Assembly: GCF_014697475.1 (NCBI RefSeq)
Contig: NZ_JACJRV010000025.1
Coordinates: 17,852-81,851 of the forward strand
Length of the DNA: 64,000 nt
Source: Nostoc sp. FACHB-152
GTDB taxonomy: Bacteria > Cyanobacteriota > Cyanobacteriia > Cyanobacteriales > Nostocaceae
Reading direction: 5' to 3'
The notes under the pieces are model-generated. The model had not been told where the DNA came from and did no database searches. It saw only the letters and a program-made list of their open reading frames with translations. Both the position numbers and the translations under genes were made by a program. Positions 54,169 through 62,114 of the stretch are shown here, in pieces. Positions within the stretch are counted from its first letter, which is position 1, and every line of letters starts with the position of its first letter.

Positions 54169-54545
54169 GTAAGTGTGTATTAATTGTTGACGATGAAGAA
54201 GATGTGAGAGCGATCGCTCAAATGGGCTTAGAAATGTCCGTAGATTGGAACGTACTGATTGCCAGTTCTGGTCAGGAAGCTCTTGTGATTGCTGCCAACA
54301 ACCAACCTGATGTGATTTTATTAGACATGATGATGCCTGATATGGATGGTCGCGCCACACTCCAAAAACTCAAAGCAAATCCCTTAACTCGTCATATACC
54401 AGTTATTTTAGTAACAGCCAAGGTTCAACCATTAGATCAAAAAAGTTTTGCCGAGTTAGATATTGCCGCTATATTTATCAAACCTTTTCGTCCTCTGAAA
54501 CTGGCTGAACAAATCAGTGCCGTATTGGTTAATTCTACAAATTAA
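54165..54545 (+). CDS. Single-domain response regulator
   Basis: A 126-residue stand-alone receiver with the acidic pair in LIVDDEED, phosphoacceptor Asp54 in VILLDMMMPDMDG, the threonine in LVTAK and Lys in FIKPFRP. There is no output domain, as in CheY-like phosphotransfer or adaptor proteins. Its start overlaps the stop of the preceding kinase gene, which is therefore the likely partner. It is the last gene of the signalling block; the region downstream is full of repeats. Confidence 0.9.
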   Translation: MSKCVLIVDDEEDVRAIAQMGLEMSVDWNVLIASSGQEALVIAANNQPDVILLDMMMPDMDGRATLQKLKANPLTRHIPVILVTAKVQPLDQKSFAELDIAAIFIKPFRPLKLAEQISAVLVNSTN

Positions 54546-54698
54546 CGCCAAATAGAAAACTTTAAGGGTGTGTAGTCGCTATAAAAATGAAAGCCAGCCC
54601 AAAAGAAGGGTGTTTTAGTAGTATCAACACTACAGATTCAATCTAAATTAACGTGAGTTCGACAAATATAAAAAACCCCTCTCCAAACCTCTCCCCCG

Positions 54699-54851
54699 CA
54701 GGGTGGTTTCATACGAAAAAATAAAAATCTATAAGTCCTGATTTCTCGTTTTGTAGCCCAGATTTTGACCCCTCTCCAAACCTCTCCCCCACGGGGGGAG
54801 AGGCTTTGAAATACAGTTGTCATTTTTCTCTGCTTGTATGAAACCACTCTG
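54699..54851. mobile_element. MITE-like element, complete copy (153 bp)
   Basis: Terminal inverted repeats CAGGGTGGTTTCATAC (54699-54714) and GTATGAAACCACTCTG (54836-54851) match at 15 of 16 positions. The interior holds no gene. The left 90 or so bases recur identically at 63901-64000. The element is embedded in a CCTCTCCAAACCTCTCCCCC repeat that continues on both sides. Confidence 0.7.
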
Positions 54852-54947
54852 CTCTCCAAACCTCTCCCCCGCAAGGAGAGAGGCTTTGAAAGCCTAATTT
54901 CTTCGTTGAAAACAAGTTATATTTCTGCCCCTCTCCGCGTCGGAACG

Positions 54948-55029
54948 AAAAGTTGAGCCAGTGCGTTGGACGGGTTTCCCTGCTCCCTCACTGGCGTTGC
55001 GCGTCCGGGTTTCCCGGCGCAAAACTTTT
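54948..55029. repeat. Nested hairpin cluster with two GGGTTTCCC-core copies
   Basis: AAAAGTT (54948-54954) pairs with AACTTTT (55023-55029) and encloses two hairpins: CCAGTG/CACTGG (54958-54994) and TTGCGC/GCGCAA (54997-55022). Each carries the GGGTTTCCC core seen at 24283-24323 and 30396-30436. The arrangement would form a three-way junction. Confidence 0.6.
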
Positions 55030-55318
55030 CAAGACAGAGGGGTTGGGGAGAGGTTCATCGAACTCACGTTAAATTATCTTCTAATATCAAATGCTACTGG
55101 TTGAGACAGCGCATTGATGTGCCAATGGTAAATTTGGTTAGCGACTAGTTTCAATTGCTTGCCACTAGGTGGCAGTTGACCTTCCAGTGCTGAGATAGTA
55201 AAAGCTTTTTCTGATTCTCTATCGTGCAGGTAAGCTGATACACCACAACTCAAAACCGCCCCTTAGTCGTTCAGAGGACGGCAGTGCTTGCTATTGCTTG
55301 GGCGGGGATGAGGTACAG

Positions 55319-55549
55319 CTAGTTTAAATTTCCAGCTGACTCAACAACTTGTTTCAACTCTTCAAAGGTGATACTACCGTCTTTATTTCCATGCATAGCT
55401 AGCAATTCTTGGGGACTACTGACACCTGTTTCGGCTGAGATGATTGCGCTTAAGCCAGGGCTTAAAAAAAGCTCATTTATAGAAATTTTGCCATCTTGAT
55501 CGGTATCCAAGGTATTAAACAGAGATTTAAGCTCTTGCTCGGTTGCCAT
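55319..55549 (-). CDS. Small two-EF-hand calcium-binding protein
   Basis: A 76-residue acidic protein with two EF-hands. The first loop, DTDQDGKISINE (residues 15-26), is canonical, with Asp at positions 1, 3 and 5, Gly at 6 and Glu at 12. The second, HGNKDGSITFEE (53-64), has His instead of Asp at position 1 but keeps N3, D5, G6, I8 and E12, so may bind calcium weakly. Size and layout resemble the small calcium-sensor EF-hand protein CSE of heterocystous cyanobacteria. There is no signal peptide. A weak match to the three-box operator lies 45 bp upstream. The next gene upstream starts its own unit, so this looks monocistronic. Confidence 0.85.
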   Translation of the reverse strand: MATEQELKSLFNTLDTDQDGKISINELFLSPGLSAIISAETGVSSPQELLAMHGNKDGSITFEELKQVVESAGNLN

Positions 55550-55594
55550 AATTTTTTATCTGAATTAATTTTTTCAACTTAATATCTCAAAATT

Positions 55595-55624
55595 TTGACA
55601 AAGATACAAGAACAGTTAGGAAAA
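55595..55624 (-). promoter_or_regulatory. Weak three-box-like motif upstream of EF-hand gene
   Basis: Minus-strand reading TTTTCCTA-ACT-GTTCTTGT-ATC-TTTGTCAA aligns with the exporter site at 16 of 30 positions, with most matches in the first two boxes, and lies at almost the same distance from the start codon (45 versus 46 bp). The match is weak enough to be chance in A/T-rich DNA. Confidence 0.25.
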
Positions 55625-55769
55625 ACTTAATCACTTATTCTAATCGCTTTTTAAGTTCGGCTTCTATTTGCTTACCTGTGCTTATACGATTTCACGAAAT
55701 AAATGATACAAATAATTTCTCCTCTGCCCCTCTGCTCCCCTGCCCCCCCCTTGTTTGCTTGTTTAATAG

Positions 55770-57716
55770 CTAAAACAAATCAAAGGATGGCCAATTAGTA
55801 ACTTTACTTCTAATTTTCCACATCAGTTGGTCAAGGTCGCCACCGAAATTTGATTTTGGACTACGAGTGTTAACTAAAACTGCCCAAGAAAAACCATCAC
55901 TAGTATTGACAAGAAATGCCTGTTCTCCTGGTAAACTGCCGTTGTGCCAATGGTTATTGGCTGAGTTGACAGACCATCCTTTGGCGTAACCAGAGTTTAT
56001 ACTTGAACCTTGATACATAGCTACGATTGTATTAGCACCAAGAATATCAGGCTTGGGATTGATCCCATCCACCTGCACGGACAAACGCACTAAATCAATC
56101 GGTTTTGCAATCCAACCGCCATGAGCATCCATTCTTGCCACTTTCATACCGTAGGGATCTTCATTACTTTGACCGTAATAAGTAACTTCATTAACTTTTT
56201 TTTCGGCTAGGGTGTCGCCACTAATTTGCATATCGGTGATCCCACATGGTTCGAGGATATTCGTCTTTATGTAATTTTCGTAGGTTTGCCCTGTCACCGT
56301 TTCAATGACTCGACCTAAAACACAGAAACCAAAATTAGAGTAAGCATATTTGGTTCCTGGTGCATTATCTAGGGAACGATTATCTAATACCCAACTAATT
56401 AATTGGGTATGATTCATTGAAGGATTAGAAAACATTGGATCATTGCTACTGTTAGACCAACCACCACCTAAGTGGCTAAGTAGATGTTCCACAGTGATTT
56501 GCTCGACATTAGGTTGATAGGGAATTGTGCCGTAGGTAGTGCCTAAAATTCCATCTTGACCAAAAATGCGATCGCTTAATCTTAGCTGACCTTGTTCCAG
56601 CAATTTCATAATTGCGATGGCGGTAATAGGCTTTGATACACTGGCAATCCGGAAACGGTGGCGGGGGGCAACTCTCTCATTCGCCGATTTATCAGCCAAA
56701 CCATAGGTTTTGGCTAACACTAAGCGTCCATCTTTAGCAATCGCCAAGGATAAACCAGGAACATCATAATTTTGCATAAACTCTGCCACGGTTTGATCAA
56801 TAGCTAGCAATTCTGAAGAGTTATAGCCGTTTTGACTTTCCCAGATGGCTGCATATCTGTCTTCACCATTGACAGTGTAACCATTGACCCATACGGGACG
56901 ATAGCCTTGATAAAAGTAACGGTCAAATTCGTCTTGATATACTACAGAACTCATGCCATGACGCGCTACCCATGCTCCGCTCTCAGATTTTTCCCAGAGT
57001 GCAGTATATCTATCTTGACCGTTGAGACTGTAGCCACTAACTTTAGTTAAGCGAAAGCCTTGATTAATGTATTTGTCAAATTCACTTTGATATTGCTCCG
57101 AAGTCATTCCATGACGCGCTACCCATGCTGGTGCATTCGCTGTTTTTTCAAAGATGACTGCATACAAATCTTGATTGCCCACAGTATAGCCGCTAACGTC
57201 CACAGGACGAAAACCTTGGGCAGTGTATTTGTTAAATTCACTTTGATATTGTTCCGCAGTCAATCCATGACGCGCCACCCATGCTGGTGCATTCACTGTT
57301 TTTTCAAAGATGACTGCATACAAATCTTGATTACCTACCCCGTAGCCGCTAACGTCCACAGGACGAAAACCTTGGGCAGTGTATTTGTTAAATTCACTTT
57401 GATATTGTTCTGAAGTCAATCCATGACGCGCCACCCATTCTGGTGCATTGGCTGTTTTTTTAAAGATGACTGCATAAAAATCTTGATTACCTACCCCATA
57501 GCCGCTCACCTGTACTGGACGAAAACCTTGGGCAGTGTATTTATTAAATTCACTTTGATATTGTTCCGCAGTCAATCCATGACGTGCTATCCATGCAGAT
57601 GATTCTGCTACCGCTAAAGAATGCTGATTGGGGAATAAATCACTTAGGATGATTACGGTTGAACTCATCCCCATCAATTGCATAAATCGACGACGACTTT
57701 TTAAAGACAAATCCAT
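55770..57716 (-). CDS. Tat-exported serine hydrolase (beta-lactamase/class C family) with five N-terminal tandem repeats
   Basis: The 648-residue protein starts at ATG 57716 (AAGGAG upstream). It opens with a twin-arginine signal, SRRRFMQLMG (Arg8-Arg9-Arg10), and a hydrophobic stretch ending near AVAES, so it is exported folded. Residues about 40-298 are five repeats of 51-52 residues of the type WVARHGLTAEQYQSEFNKY then GFRPVxVSGY and GNQDLYAVIFEK, the bacterial tandem repeat domain seen beside serine hydrolases. The C-terminal domain (about 305-640) has the SVSK nucleophile motif (Ser in RIASVSKPITA), YSN as second motif and HNGSLPG at the KTG position, like class C beta-lactamase, esterase and D-aminopeptidase relatives. 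Substrate unknown: peptide or ester hydrolase is likelier than antibiotic resistance. Confidence 0.88.
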   Translation of the reverse strand: MDLSLKSRRRFMQLMGMSSTVIILSDLFPNQHSLAVAESSAWIARHGLTAEQYQSEFNKYTAQGFRPVQVSGYGVGNQDFYAVIFKKTANAPEWVARHGLTSEQYQSEFNKYTAQGFRPVDVSGYGVGNQDLYAVIFEKTVNAPAWVARHGLTAEQYQSEFNKYTAQGFRPVDVSGYTVGNQDLYAVIFEKTANAPAWVARHGMTSEQYQSEFDKYINQGFRLTKVSGYSLNGQDRYTALWEKSESGAWVARHGMSSVVYQDEFDRYFYQGYRPVWVNGYTVNGEDRYAAIWESQNGYNSSELLAIDQTVAEFMQNYDVPGLSLAIAKDGRLVLAKTYGLADKSANERVAPRHRFRIASVSKPITAIAIMKLLEQGQLRLSDRIFGQDGILGTTYGTIPYQPNVEQITVEHLLSHLGGGWSNSSNDPMFSNPSMNHTQLISWVLDNRSLDNAPGTKYAYSNFGFCVLGRVIETVTGQTYENYIKTNILEPCGITDMQISGDTLAEKKVNEVTYYGQSNEDPYGMKVARMDAHGGWIAKPIDLVRLSVQVDGINPKPDILGANTIVAMYQGSSINSGYAKGWSVNSANNHWHNGSLPGEQAFLVNTSDGFSWAVLVNTRSPKSNFGGDLDQLMWKIRSKVTNWPSFDLF

Positions 57717-57812
57717 ATTTATTTATCTCCTTGAGGGCAAATTTTAAGCGCATCAGCAGGATAAACCGCGCTACCCTTCGGGTTAACCGACAGTCTTTAA
57801 CAATACCCGATA

Positions 57813-58289
57813 TTAGCCCAGTGTAAATAACGCTGATGCTGCTAGTGCTGCTGCGGCTCGAATGTGATTCCAAAACGTCCAGTCCTTCAAGTAATTAGCC
57901 CATAGCTTTACGCCATCAGTACTATCGGGCTGAACCAATGCTAGTGCTTCGTTGAGCGGAACATTAAAAACAATTGTCACGCCTAATGTACCGACAAGAT
58001 AAAGTAAACAGCCAATCAACAAATAAATAGTACTTGTGCGATGCCACCCCAACAGCAAGAACACTAAAATAAAAACGCAAACCGCACCCGTTCCCAAAAA
58101 TACAGTCATAAACAATGGATTAATCACCGTGATATTTATTGACTGCATAGCTGTAATCCCTTGTGATGGCTCTATTCTCTCAAGAGCTTTCATGACGAAA
58201 TTTGAGAAAGCAAAAAAAACTCCTGCCATCAGCCCACAACCTAGCACAGCAAGCAATTTCAATAGTAAAAACGAGTTAACACCTGACAT
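57813..58289 (-). CDS. DUF1772 family membrane protein
   Basis: This 158-residue protein has four predicted membrane helices (LLAVLGCGLMAGVFFAFSNF, PLFMTVFLGTGAVCVFILVFLLLG, TIYLLIGCLLYLVGTLGVTIVF and a C-terminal ALAASALFTLG) and the NVPLNEAL plus LKDWTFWNHIRA segments typical of DUF1772, a family related to anthrone oxygenase. A conserved aromatic WTFWNHIR stretch is the family's hallmark. The role in bacteria is unknown. It runs in the same direction as the MAPEG gene 93 bp upstream and the serine hydrolase 96 bp downstream; a shared transcript is possible. Confidence 0.8.
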   Translation of the reverse strand: MSGVNSFLLLKLLAVLGCGLMAGVFFAFSNFVMKALERIEPSQGITAMQSINITVINPLFMTVFLGTGAVCVFILVFLLLGWHRTSTIYLLIGCLLYLVGTLGVTIVFNVPLNEALALVQPDSTDGVKLWANYLKDWTFWNHIRAAAALAASALFTLG

Positions 58290-58382
58290 AAAGCTACCTA
58301 TGAATAGGGTGTAGGGTGTGGGGTGTAAGGAAAAACACCCGCCTCGAAGGAACTTTGGTAATAAATTTTTGAAGATTGCTGA

Positions 58383-58799
58383 TTAAAAAATTGCTAAGGT
58401 AGTCAAAACGACTAAGCAAACTAGCTGAATCACTAAACATACGAGGCGAAACATTGGATTGAGGCCGGCTATGTGAATCAAAGAATGCACTAGCCGAAAT
58501 ACAATGTAGACAATCACCAGTGAATCTACAATTGTTCCTGATATACTCCGCAGTGTCAGGAGTAACAAAACACCGATATATAAAGGTAGATTTTCTACTA
58601 AGTTGGCTTGCACTCGATACAGCCGCCAAAGTAAACTTTCGTCATTTTGCGTGCCAAAATCTTTTGGTGAACCACCTAAGGATAAGTGCCGAATTCTAAT
58701 GGCTAACAAAAGCACAACTACAGCAATTGTCCAGATAATGAAAATTGCTAAACCCCATAAAGGGATAGTCATATTAGTAGTAGCTATGGCTAAACTCAT
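58383..58799 (-). CDS. MAPEG family membrane protein
   Basis: From ATG 58799 the protein has 138 residues and four membrane helices. The family signature is visible as YRVQANLVENLPLYIG (Arg-x-Gln-Ala-Asn-x-x-Glu-Asn), followed by the helix VIVYIVFRLVHSLIHI. MAPEG proteins are glutathione-related membrane enzymes of eicosanoid and detoxification metabolism; bacterial members are mostly uncharacterised. A longer frame opens at TTG 58904, but that start would add 35 residues not typical of the family, so the internal ATG is chosen. Divergent repeats fill the upstream region. Confidence 0.8.
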   Translation of the reverse strand: MSLAIATTNMTIPLWGLAIFIIWTIAVVVLLLAIRIRHLSLGGSPKDFGTQNDESLLWRLYRVQANLVENLPLYIGVLLLLTLRSISGTIVDSLVIVYIVFRLVHSLIHIAGLNPMFRLVCLVIQLVCLVVLTTLAIF

Positions 58800-58984
58800 A
58801 CACTTCACCCCGATAAAGCCGACTACTGTCACTTTAGCGTTTATCCGACACATCAGACTTAACCAAAGCGTAATTACCCAGGTATTACCCTTGCAGACAT
58901 TCAAGCTTGTCTTAGCTATGCTAGTGCTGCTTTGAAAAATGAGAGCGATCGCTATGCGCGATGATTGGTATGGGCATTTTAGTG

Positions 58985-59025
58985 TTGTTGAAGATGATAA
59001 GGTACGAATGAGGTATCTTCAACAA
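58985..59025. repeat. Perfect 11-bp hairpin
   Basis: TTGTTGAAGAT (58985-58995) and ATCTTCAACAA (59015-59025) are exact complements around a 19-base loop. A 29-codon frame (58938-59027) runs through it but has no recognisable domain. It may be a remnant or an RNA structure; no T-run follows. The whole stretch 58800-59417 has no supported gene. Confidence 0.45.
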
Positions 59026-59078
59026 TAAAGTAACAGAGTAAGGTATATTGCTAGCGATCGCTTCATAAATTAACTTTT

Positions 59079-59241
59079 GCAACTCGTAAACCTATTTTCT
59101 GAGTCATAAACCTATTTTTGCGACTCGTAAAACTATTTTCTGAGTCGTAAATCTATTTTGCGACTCGTAAAACTATTTTCTGAGTCGTAAACCTATTTTT
59201 GCGACTCGTAAAACTGTTTTTTGAATCGTAAACCTATTTTT
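59079..59241. repeat. Four-unit tandem repeat of ~41 bp with mirrored GACTC/GAGTC half-units
   Basis: Each unit consists of a half-unit GCGACTCGTAAAACTATTTT and a half-unit CTGAGTCGTAAACCTATTTT. Four units run without spacers from 59079 to 59241, the last one more diverged (TTGAATCG). GACTC and GAGTC alternate, so neighbouring half-units can pair. It lies about 175 bp upstream of the 122-residue gene. Not a CRISPR: no spacers. Confidence 0.7.
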
Positions 59242-59417
59242 CTAATTAATTTCCGCAAATTTACTTTTATTCATCCAATTCTATTATCCTAATGCTTTCA
59301 AAGTTCTGTAGCTTTACTCAGGCTACTATATCTGCTAATTGCGTATTTTATTGTTGTATAAAGAACTCAGTATGATTTTCCATCAGGTTCTCAATTAAAT
59401 CCAAACAGAAAAACTAT

Positions 59418-59786
59418 ATGGCGCAACGCAAACGCAACTCAATAGCACTGACTAAAGCTGAACGACGGATTGAAGGAATACAGATGATTAATCCGGAATT
59501 AGACTTTGGTAATGGATTCTCTGTTCCTATTTACAATACAAAAATTGTAGAGTTACGAGACAAGCTAACCGCTTACAATCAAGCACGAGCGATGGTAGAG
59601 AAAACACAAAATGCCTTATTGCAAGCAGAAATTGATTTAAATAGTTATTCTGAAATGATGCTATTAAGTGTTGCATCTCGCTATGGCAAAAATAGTGATG
59701 AGTATGGAATGGCTGGGGGAACGCGCAAGTCAGGCCGAAAGAAAACACGCCAAGTAGTGAATCAGTCTCCGGTGAGTAGCTTATAG
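59418..59786 (+). CDS. Small basic unknown protein (122 aa)
   Basis: I do not recognise this 122-residue protein. It has a basic N-terminus (AQRKRNSIALTKAERR), a central predicted coiled coil (about residues 45-80: VELRDKLTAYNQARAMVEKT), and a basic C-terminal tail with GGTRKSGRKKTR. There are no Cys or membrane segments. The basic ends suggest nucleic acid or membrane-surface binding, but that is only charge-based inference. It stands alone, preceded by the 41-bp tandem repeat region and followed by G-rich and heptanucleotide repeats before the convergent sucrose-phosphate synthase gene. Confidence 0.65.
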   Translation: MAQRKRNSIALTKAERRIEGIQMINPELDFGNGFSVPIYNTKIVELRDKLTAYNQARAMVEKTQNALLQAEIDLNSYSEMMLLSVASRYGKNSDEYGMAGGTRKSGRKKTRQVVNQSPVSSL

Positions 59787-59838
59787 CAGGAGCAGGGGAG
59801 CAGGGGGAGCAGGGAATAAGTAAAATTCTTTCTTACTC

Positions 59839-59890
59839 CCTGTTCCCTATTGCCTGTTCCCTATTGCCTGTTCCCTATTGCCTATTGCCT
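59839..59890. repeat. Heptanucleotide short tandem repeat (CCTGTTC/CCTATTG)
   Basis: Seven consecutive 7-bp units alternate CCTGTTC and CCTATTG, with the last unit duplicated. The run ends right at the stop codon of the sucrose-phosphate synthase gene. Such short tandemly repeated repetitive sequences are typical of heterocystous cyanobacteria. A less regular relative occurs at about 35-80. Confidence 0.8.
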
Positions 59891-59891
59891 T

Positions 59892-62114
59892 CTAAACTGC
59901 AACCATTTCCGGTTCCAGTTCCAGTTCCGGTTGTGTTGTCGATAAATTACCAAAAAAGTCGTAGTAATCTAGGGCTTCTAAAATCCCCCAAGCATAGCGG
60001 CCTTTAGCAAAGTAAATCTGCGGATAACCGCGTAACTTGTGGATTTCTTTGCTGTAATTTCCAACGACAACTGCCAAGGTATTACCTGCAAGCATAGATT
60101 CATCATTACCTGATGCGCCTGCTACTAAGAAACGTTTGACAGGTAATCCCCATTTTAAAGCTACATAGCGCAGAGCATCGCCCTTAGAAGCCCGGAATGG
60201 CACTAAGTCAAGATACATATTGTGGCTAAAAATGCCTTTAACAGGGAGTTGTTGCTGGCGCAGATGGCGGATAATTTCTCGGTAACTGGGTGCTTTATCT
60301 GGGTCAACAAAGTAGCTAATTTTAAACTTGCCTTGAGTTTCTGGTGGCTGCAATTCCAGTCCAGGGATATTCTTCATAGCTTCTCGAATTGCCACAGGTT
60401 GCCAATTGTAGCTGATATGTTTTTGCCAACTCGTATCCGGTACAATTTTTGGCCCGTAGTAGATTTCGCTACCTGTGGAGGTAATGAGCAAATCTGGCAT
60501 AGGAAATTCCCATTCCTCTAACATAGTTAAGGTACTTTCGAGGTTACGGCCTGTAGCAATGCCAACACCAGTTGTGTGTCCTTCGTCTCGAATCCGCCCA
60601 ATTAACTGGTACAATGCTTCTTGCTCACCCAATAAGGTATTATCAATTTCGGTAACAAGAAAGCGATCTGCTGTTGGTAGGCGGTTTCTATCAGGTATTT
60701 TCCACTGTGGCCGCTCGGTTGTGGGAAATTCTCGCCCCACACTAAATACAGATTTGACTTTTTGCTGCGGTAATAAGCTCACTTTCTCAAGATATTGCTC
60801 TACATGGCTTTCCCAAGCAAAAGATTTGCGGACATTAGCCAAGCCATTACTAGCCCAGTGTTCCCATTTTTTGGTGTCTGTTAAAGCCTGACGCAATGCA
60901 TATTGAATATCTTGAATATTCAAAGGATCAATCAGCACACCATTTTGACAAGCAGCAATAATATCTCTTGGCCCACCATCAGATGTAGCAATAATTGGCA
61001 CACCGCAAGCAGTAGCTTCAATCAGAGTTAACCCAAATGGTTCTGTCAGTGCAGGATTAATAAACACTCCGCGCGTTTTTGCAGTCAGGCGATATAAATC
61101 AGCCACATCCTCAGAATTATGATGTTTGGGATAGGCTATGTGACCATATAAGTCATAGCGATCGATTAATTGAAAGATTTCTGTGAATACTTGGCGTGGC
61201 CCAGATTCCATCGTTGAGATGTCATCTCGCTGTCCTAGCACCACAACTAAATTTGCTAACTGACGCAATTCAGGATCTTCACCAAAAGCTTTGACTAGCC
61301 GATTCACGTTTTTCCGCATCGCCGGACGGGAAATTGCCATAATCATCGGCTTTTGTGGCTCTTTGAGAAACCTCTGCAATTGCTGGTAAATGGGAGGGGT
61401 AGGCCAATCTTCTGGTGCGGGATAAAACTCCTCTAAAGTCACCCCAGGCGGAATTACGACCATCCTTTCAGGTTGATATTGGTCGTAAATACTGTACTGT
61501 TCTTCAATTTCTTGATTAGTGCTAGCGACAACTAATGCTGCACTCCCAAGGGTAATTTCTTCGGCTTCAATGCGCGTACTAATATGGAAATGTTCTTCAA
61601 TGATTTCTTGTTTAGTTCCTTGCTCTAGTAGGCGTTGCTGCTTGACCCGTCCGAGGGAGTGTCCAGTATGCACTAGCGGTGTTCCGAGCCAACCTCCAAC
61701 TCGACTACCGACATATCCTGCATCGGCGTAGTGAGTATGAATTATATGAGGAACTCTGCCAACTTTGCGGATATATCTGAGCAATTCATCGGCAAAGGTA
61801 TCTAAATGCGGCCAGAGAACTTCTTTGCGGAGGTAACGACGCGGGCCACAAGCCAAGCGAATGATTTGAGCTTTATCTGAAAGAATTTCTACAGGTTGAG
61901 CATAGTCTGAACTTACTTTGGGATCGTCTACCAACCTTGTAACTAAATCAACCCTTTCTACTTGGGGATGTTTGGCTAATGCAGTGGCGAGTTCGACTAC
62001 ATATTTTGTTTGTCCACCTGTGTCTGCATCTCTTCCTAACTCAAGATTTTTTCCTCTGATTAAACCGTGAATACTAACTAGTAGAATATACAACCCTGAA
62101 CTGTTTGCGTTCAT
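59892..62114 (-). CDS. sps: Sucrose-phosphate synthase (glycosyltransferase plus degenerate HAD domain)
   Basis: The 740-residue protein begins at ATG 62114 with GAGGAA ahead of it. Residues 1-450 form a GT-B glycosyltransferase: N-terminal SIHGLIRG and DTGGQTKYV, HSLGRVKQQRLLEQG (about 152-167), and EPFGLTLIEA with Glu358 and Glu366. Reaction: UDP- or ADP-glucose plus fructose-6-phosphate to sucrose-6-phosphate. Residues about 480-720 resemble sucrose-phosphate phosphatase, but the DxDxT motif reads EIDNT (Glu489, Asp491): the catalytic nucleophile Asp is Glu, so this domain is probably not an active phosphatase, as proposed for other bidomainal cyanobacterial enzymes. A separate phosphatase would then be needed; none is in the window. 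Role: compatible solute and carbon transport. Transcribed divergently from murF. Confidence 0.9.
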   Translation of the reverse strand: MNANSSGLYILLVSIHGLIRGKNLELGRDADTGGQTKYVVELATALAKHPQVERVDLVTRLVDDPKVSSDYAQPVEILSDKAQIIRLACGPRRYLRKEVLWPHLDTFADELLRYIRKVGRVPHIIHTHYADAGYVGSRVGGWLGTPLVHTGHSLGRVKQQRLLEQGTKQEIIEEHFHISTRIEAEEITLGSAALVVASTNQEIEEQYSIYDQYQPERMVVIPPGVTLEEFYPAPEDWPTPPIYQQLQRFLKEPQKPMIMAISRPAMRKNVNRLVKAFGEDPELRQLANLVVVLGQRDDISTMESGPRQVFTEIFQLIDRYDLYGHIAYPKHHNSEDVADLYRLTAKTRGVFINPALTEPFGLTLIEATACGVPIIATSDGGPRDIIAACQNGVLIDPLNIQDIQYALRQALTDTKKWEHWASNGLANVRKSFAWESHVEQYLEKVSLLPQQKVKSVFSVGREFPTTERPQWKIPDRNRLPTADRFLVTEIDNTLLGEQEALYQLIGRIRDEGHTTGVGIATGRNLESTLTMLEEWEFPMPDLLITSTGSEIYYGPKIVPDTSWQKHISYNWQPVAIREAMKNIPGLELQPPETQGKFKISYFVDPDKAPSYREIIRHLRQQQLPVKGIFSHNMYLDLVPFRASKGDALRYVALKWGLPVKRFLVAGASGNDESMLAGNTLAVVVGNYSKEIHKLRGYPQIYFAKGRYAWGILEALDYYDFFGNLSTTQPELELEPEMVAV

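Larger units (their letters stand above)
54546..55318. other. Repeat-filled intergenic region
   Basis: About 770 bp with no supported gene. It contains copies of a CCCCTCTCCAAACCTCTCCCCC repeat family, a 153-bp MITE-like element inserted into it (54699-54851), and a nested hairpin cluster (54948-55029). Outer flanks 54650-54658 (ACGTGAGTT) and about 55061-55070 (AACTCACGTT) are also complementary, so most of the block 54645-55075 could fold back as one long structure. Confidence 0.6.

Noticed and set aside
58938..59027. 29-codon frame starting in a HIP1 site
   Set aside because: Too short, no family match; the hairpin inside it is better reported as a structure.
59079..59241. Possible CRISPR array
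   Set aside because: The units abut directly with no unique spacers, and no cas genes are in the window.
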